Source: Sulfuritalea sp. (lineage in GTDB: Bacteria > Pseudomonadota > Gammaproteobacteria > Burkholderiales > Rhodocyclaceae). Taken from it: 64,000 nucleotides of DNA. The DNA lies in NCBI GenBank assembly GCA_030651305.1, contig JAUSCI010000003.1:1-64000 (forward strand), in the 5' to 3' direction. The notes under the pieces are model-generated. The model saw only the letters and a program-made list of their open reading frames with translations. It searched no databases and was not told where the DNA came from. Made by a program: the position numbers and the translations under genes. Every line of letters starts with the position of its first letter. The stretch's first letter is position 1. Positions 17,015 through 26,060 of this stretch are shown in pieces.

Positions 17015-18526
17015 GTGTTAGCCGTCACCTCCGCGCCCGAAGGTTTTGCGCCGTCCGGATGGGGCCGGATGGACGGCTGGCTGCTAGCCTACCTGTTTCT
17101 TCCGATACCGGTTTTTCTTCTCGGCTTCTTTACCCCGTGGTTGGGCATTCCGGCAACCGCGTTCGCGTTGTTGGCCTTTGCCCGATCCTCGCCGTTTGGG
17201 TCTGCGGTCGCACCGCGCTGGACTGGCCGGATGCTTGCCGGTGCCTTGTTGCTCATGGCTTTCGCCGCCGCATGGACATCCCTGGGTGGGGCCGGGCATC
17301 TGTTTCATGCCAATTCAATTGACTGGGTTCCGCGCTACGGTGTGTTGCGCGATCTGGTCGTATATGACTGGCCTCCCCGGTATACGGACGCCGTCGGCAA
17401 CGAACTGATTCTCCGTGCGCCACTTGGCTATTACCTGGTACCGGCCGTGCTGGGGAAACTCCTCGGCATTGCCTGGGCTGACCGGGTCCTGCTGCTTTGG
17501 ACCTGGCTGGGAGTCTCCCTGTTTTTCCTTGCAAACTTTGGTGGATCACCCGCCAGGCGCTTCCTGGTACTGATACTGTTCGCAATCGCCAGTGGTATGG
17601 ATATCGCCGGCGTCTACTGGAAGGACGGGATGCCGTGGCTCGGTTCGCACATCGAGTGGTGGACCGGGCGCATGAAATACTCGTCGAACTCGACGATGCT
17701 CTACTGGATACCCAACCACGTCATTCCGGGCTGGGTTCTTGGCGCCTGGCTGTGGCGGTTGCAGGGTTCAGCCGACTTCCTGCGGCGCGTACCGGTGATC
17801 GGACTCGCCGTCATGACATGGTCTCCATTGCCCTTCGTCGGGGCTCTGCCGATGATCGCCGTCATCGGGTGGCAATTCCGTGGCGAACTGATGAGTGGCA
17901 TGCATGATCTGGCGCGGGCGTTCGCGCATATTTTGTTCCCGGCCCTCCTGATCGCCGCTTATCTGCTGATGGGCGCGGGCGGCATAAAAGCCTGGGCCGT
18001 AGTTCCCCCGAACACTGCGCTGGTGGGCGGTGGATTCACTTGGTGGACGGATACTCTGGTCTTCATCGTGATCGAGGTCATGGCTTTTGGCGTGCTGGCC
18101 CGGCAGTGCGACCGGTCTTCCGTTCTGGATTCGGGGTTGCTGTTGTTGTGCCTGCTGCCTTTCTTCAGCTTTGGACCGACCAACGATCTTGCGACGCTTG
18201 GCGCAATTCCGGCATTGACCCTCATGTGGCTCACCCTGATCAATGAATTGACCTCGCCGTATCACCAGCGCCGACTTTCGGCCGGGCGCAGAGGTTTGCT
18301 GGTAGTGCTTTTCCTGGTCGGGGCAGTGACGCCGTTTCAGGAGTCCTATCGGGCGCTTGCCTTGAAGCAATGGGATCCGGACCCCAGCATGCCGGCGCCG
18401 GTGGCTATTGCCGGTTTTCCAGCTCATTACTATGCGCCGGCCAGCCACTGGTTTGCCGCGGTGCTGAAGGAAACACAGCCGCTGGCCTACGCGGCCATGG
18501 GCTGGACCAATGCTGTCAGGCGTTGA
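17015..18526 (+). CDS. polytopic membrane protein, possible GT-C-type glycosyltransferase
   Basis: A 503-aa protein with about 11 membrane helices distributed over the whole length. The first loop contains DSxDW-like features (ANSIDWVPRYGVLRDLVVYDW), resembling the substrate-binding loop of lipid-sugar-dependent transferases. GTG at 17015 is preferred because AGAAGG lies 6 bases upstream. A longer frame from ATG 16952 would overlap the FAD enzyme by 38 bases. It sits between the FAD enzyme and the GtrB-like transferase and is probably the terminal transferase or a polymerase-like partner. No catalytic motif is conclusive. Confidence 0.6.
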   Translation: MLAVTSAPEGFAPSGWGRMDGWLLAYLFLPIPVFLLGFFTPWLGIPATAFALLAFARSSPFGSAVAPRWTGRMLAGALLLMAFAAAWTSLGGAGHLFHANSIDWVPRYGVLRDLVVYDWPPRYTDAVGNELILRAPLGYYLVPAVLGKLLGIAWADRVLLLWTWLGVSLFFLANFGGSPARRFLVLILFAIASGMDIAGVYWKDGMPWLGSHIEWWTGRMKYSSNSTMLYWIPNHVIPGWVLGAWLWRLQGSADFLRRVPVIGLAVMTWSPLPFVGALPMIAVIGWQFRGELMSGMHDLARAFAHILFPALLIAAYLLMGAGGIKAWAVVPPNTALVGGGFTWWTDTLVFIVIEVMAFGVLARQCDRSSVLDSGLLLLCLLPFFSFGPTNDLATLGAIPALTLMWLTLINELTSPYHQRRLSAGRRGLLVVLFLVGAVTPFQESYRALALKQWDPDPSMPAPVAIAGFPAHYYAPASHWFAAVLKETQPLAYAAMGWTNAVRR

Positions 18527-18587
18527 TCAGGGTGAAGGTCAAACTTCAGTAGAATCCGCCGGACTATCCAGTGAGGCTCAGATCAAC

Positions 18588-19532
18588 ATGAGTGAGCGGA
18601 AGAAGATTTCCATCGTTGTTCCCTTCTATCGCGAAGGAGCGGGCGTTGATCTGTTCTATGCCGCTACGTGTCCCGTCTTCACACAGATTCCAGCTCTGGA
18701 TTTCGAAGTGGTGTGTATCGATGATGGCAGCGACGACGACACGTTGCAGAGGCTGATTGCGATCGCCGAAGGCGATCACCGTTACCGCGTCATCGAGCTG
18801 TCCCGAAATTTCGGAAAAGAAGCAGCGCTGACAGCTGGCCTGGACGCGGCAACGGGCGATGCGGTCATCCCTATCGACGCCGATCTTCAGGACCCGCCCG
18901 AACTGATACCGGAAATGATCAATGAATGGTTGAAGGGCGCGGAGATTGTGTTGGCGCGACGGGTAGATCGAGCCTCCGACTCGGTCCTTAAACGTACAAC
19001 CGCCGAAATGTTCTATGGACTTCACAACCGTCTTGCGGATATCCAGATTCCCGCGAATGTGGGCGATTTCCGCTTGCTGGACCGTATTGTCGTCAATGCT
19101 CTGAAACAATTTCCCGAGCGGCAAAGGTTTATGAAGGGACTTTTCGCGTGGGTGGGCTTCAGAACCGTAACTATCGATTACGTGAGAAACCCTCGCGTCG
19201 CGGGAGTCACGAAGTTTTCGGGTTGGAAGCTGTGGAATTTCGCTCTCGAAGGAATTACCAGTTTCAGCGCGGCCCCACTAAAGTTCTGGTCCTACCTTGG
19301 TGGTTTGGGGGCGCTGGCGACATTCAGCTACGCGCTCTTCATCGTCACCAGGACATTGATATACGGAATTGATGTTCCCGGCTATGCATCGTTGCTGGTG
19401 GCCGTGCTTTTCTTCGGAAGTTTGCAACTGGTCAGCGTTGGAATGCTTGGTGAGTATATTGGCCGAATATACATAGAAACGAAGCACAGGCCACTGTATC
19501 TGATCAGAAAAATCCATGGCACGAAACAATGA
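18588..19532 (+). CDS. GtrB-like family 2 glycosyltransferase (polyprenyl-phosphate sugar synthase)
   Basis: A 314-aa GT2 enzyme that should transfer a sugar from a nucleotide donor to undecaprenyl phosphate on the cytoplasmic face. The N-terminal Rossmann half has IVVPFYREG and IDDGSDDDT, the catalytic-metal motif is DADLQDPPEL (about residue 97), and RFMKGLFAWVGF is typical of GtrB/DPM1-type proteins. Two C-terminal membrane helices (about 232-255 and 265-292) anchor it. The ATG at 18588 opens on MSERKKISIVVP; the frame extends upstream without homology. It works with GtrA at 15007-15408. A methyltransferase gene overlaps its stop. Confidence 0.9.
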   Translation: MSERKKISIVVPFYREGAGVDLFYAATCPVFTQIPALDFEVVCIDDGSDDDTLQRLIAIAEGDHRYRVIELSRNFGKEAALTAGLDAATGDAVIPIDADLQDPPELIPEMINEWLKGAEIVLARRVDRASDSVLKRTTAEMFYGLHNRLADIQIPANVGDFRLLDRIVVNALKQFPERQRFMKGLFAWVGFRTVTIDYVRNPRVAGVTKFSGWKLWNFALEGITSFSAAPLKFWSYLGGLGALATFSYALFIVTRTLIYGIDVPGYASLLVAVLFFGSLQLVSVGMLGEYIGRIYIETKHRPLYLIRKIHGTKQ

Positions 19533-20272
19533 ATCCCATGGCATATCTGGAGATGGCGGAAACCGAGTCCAGGCACTGGTGGTATTGCGGCCGGCGAGCG
19601 ATTCTTGCTCAGATGATAGGCGCATTGGATCTTCCGTCGAATTCAAAAATTCTCGAGGTCGGTTGTGGCACTGGCGGCAATCTGGAAATGCTGGCCAGAT
19701 TTGGGGAGGTACACGCCATCGAGATGGATGGCGTTGCGCGGGCAATAGCTTCCAGGACGACGAACAACTGCTGCGACATAAGGGCCGGAAATTGTCCGGA
19801 ACAGATCCCGTTCACCGGCCGGCAATTTGACTTGATATGCATGTTCGACGTATTGGAGCATATCGAGCGGGACACCGAAGCGCTCGTTGCCGCCAACAAA
19901 TTGCTGACGAACAACGGTCGGATCTTAATCACGGTCCCGGCCTATCAGTGGCTCTATGGTGCGCATGATGAATTTCTTCATCACAGGAGGCGATATTCAC
20001 TGAATCAGTTGAAAAGGAAAATCGCAGAAGCTGGTCTCAAAGCGGCCAGGATATCCTTTTTCAACACAATCCTATTTCCGCTCGCGGTAACAATGCGGCT
20101 CAAGGACAGACTGCTCGGCAGTAAAGTCGCGACCGGCACAGCTGTGCCCCCTGCCATCATTAACGCTGTTCTCAGGACGGTTTTTGGCGCCGAGCGGTTC
20201 TTGCTGAAGCACTTCAACCTGCCCTTTGGCGTCTCTCTGCTCTGTTTGGTAAACGCTGCCGATGAACACTAG
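19529..20272 (+). CDS. class I SAM-dependent methyltransferase
   Basis: A 247-aa methyltransferase. Motif I is LEVGCGTGG (about residues 41-49), the acidic end of strand 2 is IEMDG, and motif IV is in LICMFDVLEHIERD (about 102-115), typical of Methyltransf_11/23 enzymes. The C-terminal part has a hydrophobic helix region (RISFFNTILFPLAV, about 173-186) often seen in enzymes that act at membranes on lipid-linked or glycan substrates. It overlaps the GT2 gene by 4 bases and is last in the + operon, 22 bases from the end of the convergent - operon. Confidence 0.9.
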   Translation: MNPMAYLEMAETESRHWWYCGRRAILAQMIGALDLPSNSKILEVGCGTGGNLEMLARFGEVHAIEMDGVARAIASRTTNNCCDIRAGNCPEQIPFTGRQFDLICMFDVLEHIERDTEALVAANKLLTNNGRILITVPAYQWLYGAHDEFLHHRRRYSLNQLKRKIAEAGLKAARISFFNTILFPLAVTMRLKDRLLGSKVATGTAVPPAIINAVLRTVFGAERFLLKHFNLPFGVSLLCLVNAADEH

Positions 20273-20294
20273 GGGAACAGCGCGGATAGCAGTG

Positions 20295-21302
20295 TCATTG
20301 CGTTGCGTGGCCCTGCTGCGCAACCGTTGTTGTCATATGCCGCCTCCATTGCTTGTCGATTAATACAATCAAGGCCAGATAAATCACCGCCCAGACGAGC
20401 AAGACAATCGAAACAACTGAATCTTCTGCGCGCTGCGCCAGTAGCGCTGAAATGCCGCACGCGAGCATTAGCACATATTCACTCAAGACCAGACGACGAT
20501 CGCTCCAACCCATTTGCATCAATCGCTGATAGAAATGCTCATGATGCATCTGAGAGATTTCCTCTCCTCGCAAAACCCGTTTTGCCAGCGTAACGGTGGC
20601 ATCCACAACTAAGGGTGAAAATACCAGCAAGGGGAACCACCACGGCCACAAAAAGCGGGCTACGCCCGTCAAACTCAACACAGCCGCAAGAAACCCCAGA
20701 GGCACGGAGCCAACACTGCCCAAGAGGATCCGTGAGGGGGGAAAGTTGAATAGCAGGAACCCCGCCGAACCCGCCGCGACGCACTCGGCGAGTACCAATA
20801 TGTCGCTTGCGCCGGCGCCCGCCCCGGAGGCTGCCAAGGCCAGCGCGCTGCATCCCCAGAGCGCCATCCCCCCCACAAGTCCGTCTGCACCGTCCATCAA
20901 TTGATAGAGGGTGCAAAGCCAAATCGTGCCAATGACGAACAGGAAGCTGAACGCAATTCCGGACGATGGGAAGAGCCCGGCCGCTGCCATCGCAGTTGCC
21001 GCCAGGAGCTGGCAGGCAATGCGCCATTTAATCGCAACGCCGCCGCGTTGGTCATCCCACCATGCTACGCTGGCGACGAGTATCAATCCTGGCAGCAGAG
21101 CTTCGTCGGCGTCGCCAAGCCACAACCCGATTCCCGTTGCGAGCAAAACCCCCAGGCCGCCGCCACGCGACATTTGTGCGGCCTGCGGTGAGCATAAGTC
21201 GCGCCCGGATGACGCAAACGGGTCTCTGCGAAGCAGCATCGCTATTGCACCCACTGAGACCAGGCCCGCCAGGAGCGTGAATGGAAAGGTCCACATCACC
21301 AC
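20295..21302 (-). CDS. WecA/MraY-type glycosyl-1-phosphate transferase with altered active site
   Basis: A 335-aa integral membrane protein with about ten helices, of the polyprenyl-phosphate N-acetylhexosamine-1-phosphate transferase family. Asp83-Asp84 (WWDDQRG), the LMDGADG motif (residues 135-141) and the cytoplasmic HHEH motif (253-256) are present. The family's GDxGS motif reads GSVGS (195-199), so a metal-binding aspartate is serine here. It either uses another ligand or is catalytically impaired. In a working form it would start a glycan by putting a sugar-1-phosphate on undecaprenyl phosphate. It is the last gene of the 17-kb - operon. Confidence 0.8.
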   Translation of the reverse strand: MVMWTFPFTLLAGLVSVGAIAMLLRRDPFASSGRDLCSPQAAQMSRGGGLGVLLATGIGLWLGDADEALLPGLILVASVAWWDDQRGGVAIKWRIACQLLAATAMAAAGLFPSSGIAFSFLFVIGTIWLCTLYQLMDGADGLVGGMALWGCSALALAASGAGAGASDILVLAECVAAGSAGFLLFNFPPSRILLGSVGSVPLGFLAAVLSLTGVARFLWPWWFPLLVFSPLVVDATVTLAKRVLRGEEISQMHHEHFYQRLMQMGWSDRRLVLSEYVLMLACGISALLAQRAEDSVVSIVLLVWAVIYLALIVLIDKQWRRHMTTTVAQQGHATQ

Positions 21303-21323
21303 TTACCACCTAAATCGGAGCAT

Positions 21324-23258
21324 TCAGCTTTCTCCCAGCAAATAGACGTACAAGTTGTCCAGGGTGAGAACTGGCTTAAGGCACGGAATGATTTGTTCGC
21401 TAAAAAGGATCAGCCTATCCACTTTTGCGAATGCCAGGAATTTGGCGACCTCGCCACAGTTATGCAGGGACTCCGCGAACAGGATTGATTGTTCGATGCG
21501 ATCTCGATACCGAACGCCTGTATTCAAATAGAAGCCAAAGCCGCCGACAAACTCAGGATTCGAAGAATGAGTGGAAATGCCGGATTCCGGATACTGGCTA
21601 TAGGCATAGATATCCGGATTCGAAAAGAACCCGGGGCGGCTTATAAATGCGGATTTAAGAGAAATCGTGGAGATAATTGCTTCAGGATATTGGCTGTAGC
21701 CACCCTTGTTTACGGGTAGGTACAGATACGGGGCGCGCATTGGTCGGGACGAGAGCCAACGCGACGCCTTCACGACGGAAGGGTGAACATCGATGCTATA
21801 TGACGACTGATGCCATTCGTGATTCTTCGGAAACCCGTACTTTCGTTCGTTTGAAAGCACCAGCAACAAGGCGCCGGCAACAATCAAAATGGAAACGCGT
21901 CCGAAGGTGATGCAAGCATAGATGTACGAAACCAACAGGGTGGCGCAAACCAGGTTGAAGATTGCAAATGGCCTGTGGACAAATTCAGTAAAGTCACCAT
22001 TTGGCGGGGCAATCGGGGCAAGCATCGTGCAGAAATATGCAACAACCAGCCACAAGCATATCTGCAACGGAAAAGATTTTCCGTCCGCTTTGCGGTTGAG
22101 GGTAAAAATCGCGAAGGACGCGGCAAACAGAATCAGCAAGCTGCCGCCCAATGTGCTGACAATGACGTGAGCAGCCTTCAGAAAATACCACTCAGGGACC
22201 ATTCCAACAGAATGGCTTGTATCTGGAAAGGTCAGCATAAAGTGATGATATCCAGTGACAATATCATTGCGGTAGGCGCCAAGGAGCAGGAAAGCGAGCG
22301 GGGGGAGCGACAATAGAACGTATTTCTTGCGCCTTTCCAGGACGTTAGCCTGGGAAACGCCGACAAAATATGAAAATAGTATGAACAGTGGTATGAACAG
22401 CACTCTGAAGCCAATCAGCCAGAATGTCACCGAAAGCACCAGGCCAGAATTGAGTTGCCGATTCTGCGTCAGTATCTTGATCGCCAACATGACAATCGCG
22501 GCGCCATAGGTTGCACCAGGCGAAGCGCAGAGCAAGTAGGGAAGATCGAAAAGCGCGTTGTTGAAGGAAAAGGCTCTTGACGTATCAGCCGCGACAATTG
22601 CCAGGATGCCAAGCATCCCGGCGACAGGATATGAGGTGTTCGTTACACTTCTTATGGCTCCATGTATTCCTGACCAAAGCATCAGGAGGCCATATGGCAA
22701 GACAAACCAGACGAGAAGGTCCAGTCCGGTAACAGCCAGATATTTTGATAAAACGGACGGTATTGAATAAATTCCGTAGTGATAAATCGGGCTTTGTATT
22801 CCAGAGAACAGTATCTGTGTAGTGCCTATCGCATTCTGCAGTGATAGCTGGTTTATCATTGCGGCGTGTGCAAAAAGGTCGATATGCGCCAGAAGCGTTC
22901 CGCCGTTTTCGGCGACTCGCAAGATATTGCTTGCCGACGGGATGACGATAAACGCACTGACGGCAACTCCAAACAGGAACACCATCACCTCGTGCTCGAT
23001 GGCGAAGTGCATTGATGAATTGGCCTTCAAGATCCAGGGGAGTGACAGTATCGACAGCAAGAGCATTGCGATCAGAACTAGATCCAATCTCATGTGCGTC
23101 AGGCAATATACGCCGCTCAGAACGCTTGACGCCGTCAAATAGCCGACAAAGAGATTGTCCAGTCGGCTTAACTGGGTTCCAAGGACCACCAATGATACGC
23201 ACTGACCAATTGCCGAAAGACCAATGACAGCAGTCAGGCAAATGGCAATCTCGTACAT
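21324..23258 (-). CDS. large polytopic membrane protein of unknown function
   Basis: A 644-aa protein with about 12-13 membrane helices over residues 1-490 and a soluble C-terminal domain (about 500-644). The first external loop has LLAHIDLFAHAAMINQLSL, and a later loop has SPIYHYGIYSIPS, arrangements common in GT-C-like membrane glycosyltransferases, but no diagnostic motif is seen. The ATG at 23258 is chosen because it opens on a hydrophobic helix (MYEIAICLTAVIGLSAIG); the frame extends 35 codons upstream into the GtrA gene. Base composition is visibly richer in A+T than in the flanks, suggesting transfer. Confidence 0.6.
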   Translation of the reverse strand: MYEIAICLTAVIGLSAIGQCVSLVVLGTQLSRLDNLFVGYLTASSVLSGVYCLTHMRLDLVLIAMLLLSILSLPWILKANSSMHFAIEHEVMVFLFGVAVSAFIVIPSASNILRVAENGGTLLAHIDLFAHAAMINQLSLQNAIGTTQILFSGIQSPIYHYGIYSIPSVLSKYLAVTGLDLLVWFVLPYGLLMLWSGIHGAIRSVTNTSYPVAGMLGILAIVAADTSRAFSFNNALFDLPYLLCASPGATYGAAIVMLAIKILTQNRQLNSGLVLSVTFWLIGFRVLFIPLFILFSYFVGVSQANVLERRKKYVLLSLPPLAFLLLGAYRNDIVTGYHHFMLTFPDTSHSVGMVPEWYFLKAAHVIVSTLGGSLLILFAASFAIFTLNRKADGKSFPLQICLWLVVAYFCTMLAPIAPPNGDFTEFVHRPFAIFNLVCATLLVSYIYACITFGRVSILIVAGALLLVLSNERKYGFPKNHEWHQSSYSIDVHPSVVKASRWLSSRPMRAPYLYLPVNKGGYSQYPEAIISTISLKSAFISRPGFFSNPDIYAYSQYPESGISTHSSNPEFVGGFGFYLNTGVRYRDRIEQSILFAESLHNCGEVAKFLAFAKVDRLILFSEQIIPCLKPVLTLDNLYVYLLGES

Positions 23259-23284
23259 TGGTGTTGTGTCTCGCCGGCGGGACG

Positions 23285-23683
23285 TTAGCGGAAGGTGATG
23301 CGGGAATGGCCAATATAGGTTATCCCGACAGTAGCAAGGATTACCAATAGCTGCGCCAGCCAAAATGGAACAAGAAATTGTTCAACAAGCAACCATAGCG
23401 CCGCGATGCCTATAATCGCACTGACGCCATATACAAGATAGCTGCGAAGATATTCCGCCAGCCAGTTGCCTATTGTTCGAAATACAAACAGCTTGTGAGT
23501 GACAAATGCCATTGTAATTGCTGCAATATTGGTCAGAACTCCGATAAGAACAATGCTGTAGTTGTCATGCAGCAAGTAATAGACAAACAATCCCGTTGCG
23601 TAACCGAAGCAAGTGTTCCAGCCGCCAGCCAGCAAGTAGCGAAACTGCCGTGACTCAATCTGGAATCCATTTGGTAATTTCAT
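23285..23683 (-). CDS. GtrA family membrane protein, second copy
   Basis: A 132-aa protein with four predicted membrane helices and the GtrA pattern: FRYLLAGGWNT at the N-terminus, VTHKLFVFR after helix 2, and IGHSRITFR at the C-terminus. It probably flips a polyprenyl-linked sugar made by the GtrB-like enzyme at 26061-27050. It shares little obvious sequence with the GtrA at 15007-15408, so the two are not recent duplicates. It lies between two large membrane proteins, 11 bases after the upstream stop. Confidence 0.85.
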   Translation of the reverse strand: MKLPNGFQIESRQFRYLLAGGWNTCFGYATGLFVYYLLHDNYSIVLIGVLTNIAAITMAFVTHKLFVFRTIGNWLAEYLRSYLVYGVSAIIGIAALWLLVEQFLVPFWLAQLLVILATVGITYIGHSRITFR

Positions 23684-23694
23684 ATCGCAATCGG

Positions 23695-26052
23695 TCAGCG
23701 CTCTTCCACGTATCGAAAATAGCCGCTTCGGGATGTATTGTCATTCAGTGCAATCTGCCAGTAAATTGTCTTTGAGCCAGCGCTAACATACCGGTCAAAA
23801 GGTATCGCCAAAGCGTTGGCCGACTCTTTCTCGTCAGCCGTGTTTGGGAGGCGGATCTGTCGGCCCCAAATAAGTCGAGGCGGATTACCGCTTTCCAGTA
23901 CCTTGGCCAGATAGGGCTGTCGTGCCGGGGATGCCGACAAGGTCGTGAAAAAGTAGGGGAGAGTCTGGTTTCTCAGCAGCTTCCCATTCTCCAGAAAAAA
24001 CCTGCCGATCGCAGTTGCGTGTTCGGGTTTGATGTTATCTACGAGTGTGTAGTGGTCACGGGTTTTCCGGTAGAGGGCGCTTACCTGGCGCTCTTCACTC
24101 GTCGCGGCACGCATGACAAGCCACTCGTATTCCAGTTTCGACAAGGACGTAGGGATGCTTGCGTCGTTGAGCACCGATATGTGCAGATGTTTTATCTGGT
24201 CGACCCGAATATGGTCTGCACTGGCAAGGCGAAGTATGGTGACGGAGTTGATCGTTGGCGTGCCGTTCTGCGGTTCCGTCGAGGGAACGGTCCTGGTAGG
24301 GCGAGCCGGCGATTCATTTGAGGTCGTGGACGCGCCATCAGCGTGAGTGGAAGACAAAACTTCCAAGTGATCCATCATTGACGTTCGCAGACTTGGTGGA
24401 TCTCGATCAGCCGTGGGAACATACAGGGTGTGGAAGGCCTTGATCGCTGACGGCACTTCCAATAAGCCGATAGCGGTATAGCCCGGAATTGCAAGTAAGG
24501 AATCAGCGTAGATTGCCAGCTGTCGTTCTTTCAGTTTGGCGTGAAGTTTTTCGTTAAAGGGCGGCTCGACAGTTTCGTTCGGCCAAGTCCAGTCGACCCC
24601 CATTTTGAATAGCTGATTGTGATTCGGAATATAAGGGAAGAGCGCTCTTAGTGGATCTACGGACAAAGGTATTTGTGGAGAACCGTGCATCTTGTTGGAG
24701 ATCGAAACAATTGCCTCATGGAAGTGCTCGAACGACTTTGCGTGATTGGGATTCAAAGCGAGACCCTTGGCCGGTGAATCTAATAGCAGGTATTGCCACG
24801 GCTGCTTTAGCTTTTCGCTCAGCCCGACTAGATGCCGGGCCGCTTCATAGCTGATTACCATTAATGTAATAGACAGTACGATGCCAACTGAGAATCTCCT
24901 GCTCGCATTGACTCTCTCACGACCTGGCGTCGGATTGTCCTTGAGCGTGGCAGATTGCATCGCAATTAGGCAGAAGACCGGAGCGGTGAACAACTGAGTG
25001 TGGAAATCGTGCGAAAGGGGAAAGTACTCGAGCCAACCGCATAGGCCCATGGTTGCAAGCAGGGATGCATTGATCTGCGGAGTGTCTTTCGGCTTTCCCG
25101 TATTCGCTTGCTTTTCGTAGCTGAGAAACAGTGTCGCAATAAGGTACGCGGGAATGATTGCCCACAAGACTGAGGTGTAGCCAAGGGCCTTGCCTATTGG
25201 AAACATGTTTCCTATAAAAGTCTGGATGGTTGACGCAGTCCTGTGGGTAAGGGCGAAAAGTCGATTGAATTCGAAAGCGGAGATCCACCAGTCGGTGAAT
25301 GAGTCAAGCTGCCAGAGATAGAAGAAGAACGGTATCGCAGATATCAGTCCGCCGAGCACATAGGCGATGAATATGGTCCTGAATTGTCGCGACATTGCAT
25401 GGCCGGTTGAAGCGGACCGCGTATTCGACAGGATCCACACCAGGCAAAAAGCAATTTGCAGAGCCGCTATCTGCTTGAACCAAAATGCCAGATTGAAACA
25501 CAGGCCAGCCAGGCAGGCATTTAGCCATGTTCTATGGCTAACCGATCTAAGCAGAAAATATATACCTAGCATAATGCTGGCCACCATATATACCGAAGGC
25601 CAGGCGTGATATCCGTTCTCCGCAGGCATATAGAAGGGACTTAGCGTGCTCCAGAGAATTGCCGCCAGGAATCCCTGCCATACCCTTCCTTGATACGCAA
25701 CGCAGGCGTAGATAAGTACGGCAATCAGCGCGTAGGCCATGCTCGTCGCGATCTTGAGGGAGGCAATGTAAACCCCAAGTATCTTCAACGCAGCTACATG
25801 CAGGAAGATTGTTGCCAGGTTGTATTGATAGAAGAAGTCCTTGTATGGGACATCCCCGTAAAATGTTCGCCTGGCTGCGTCGAACATAAAGCCGTCGTGG
25901 TGCAGGTCCATGCCAAGCAGCGCAACAGAGCGTTGCATTCCATACGCGACGACGAACAAGATCAGTGGAAGGATAAGGCGCGGTACGAAGGTCCTTGTTG
26001 GCATCTTCATGTCTCTGCCGGCCACCAAAAACTCCTGGCGAAGTTCATCCAA
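23695..26052 (-). CDS. GT-C-type membrane glycosyltransferase-like protein
   Basis: A 785-aa protein with about 11 membrane helices in the first 440 residues and a large soluble C-terminal region (about 440-785). The first external loop carries LHHDGFMFDAARRTFYGDVP followed by a DFFYQYN motif, a pattern typical of GT-C enzymes that take sugars from polyprenyl phosphate carriers. A low-complexity Thr/Ser/Pro linker (about 575-605) splits the C-terminal region. It is preceded by the GtrB-like gene (8-base gap) and followed by GtrA, which makes a GtrA/GtrB/transferase trio. The acceptor is unknown. Confidence 0.72.
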   Translation of the reverse strand: MDELRQEFLVAGRDMKMPTRTFVPRLILPLILFVVAYGMQRSVALLGMDLHHDGFMFDAARRTFYGDVPYKDFFYQYNLATIFLHVAALKILGVYIASLKIATSMAYALIAVLIYACVAYQGRVWQGFLAAILWSTLSPFYMPAENGYHAWPSVYMVASIMLGIYFLLRSVSHRTWLNACLAGLCFNLAFWFKQIAALQIAFCLVWILSNTRSASTGHAMSRQFRTIFIAYVLGGLISAIPFFFYLWQLDSFTDWWISAFEFNRLFALTHRTASTIQTFIGNMFPIGKALGYTSVLWAIIPAYLIATLFLSYEKQANTGKPKDTPQINASLLATMGLCGWLEYFPLSHDFHTQLFTAPVFCLIAMQSATLKDNPTPGRERVNASRRFSVGIVLSITLMVISYEAARHLVGLSEKLKQPWQYLLLDSPAKGLALNPNHAKSFEHFHEAIVSISNKMHGSPQIPLSVDPLRALFPYIPNHNQLFKMGVDWTWPNETVEPPFNEKLHAKLKERQLAIYADSLLAIPGYTAIGLLEVPSAIKAFHTLYVPTADRDPPSLRTSMMDHLEVLSSTHADGASTTSNESPARPTRTVPSTEPQNGTPTINSVTILRLASADHIRVDQIKHLHISVLNDASIPTSLSKLEYEWLVMRAATSEERQVSALYRKTRDHYTLVDNIKPEHATAIGRFFLENGKLLRNQTLPYFFTTLSASPARQPYLAKVLESGNPPRLIWGRQIRLPNTADEKESANALAIPFDRYVSAGSKTIYWQIALNDNTSRSGYFRYVEER

Positions 26053-26060
26053 TTATCGGA

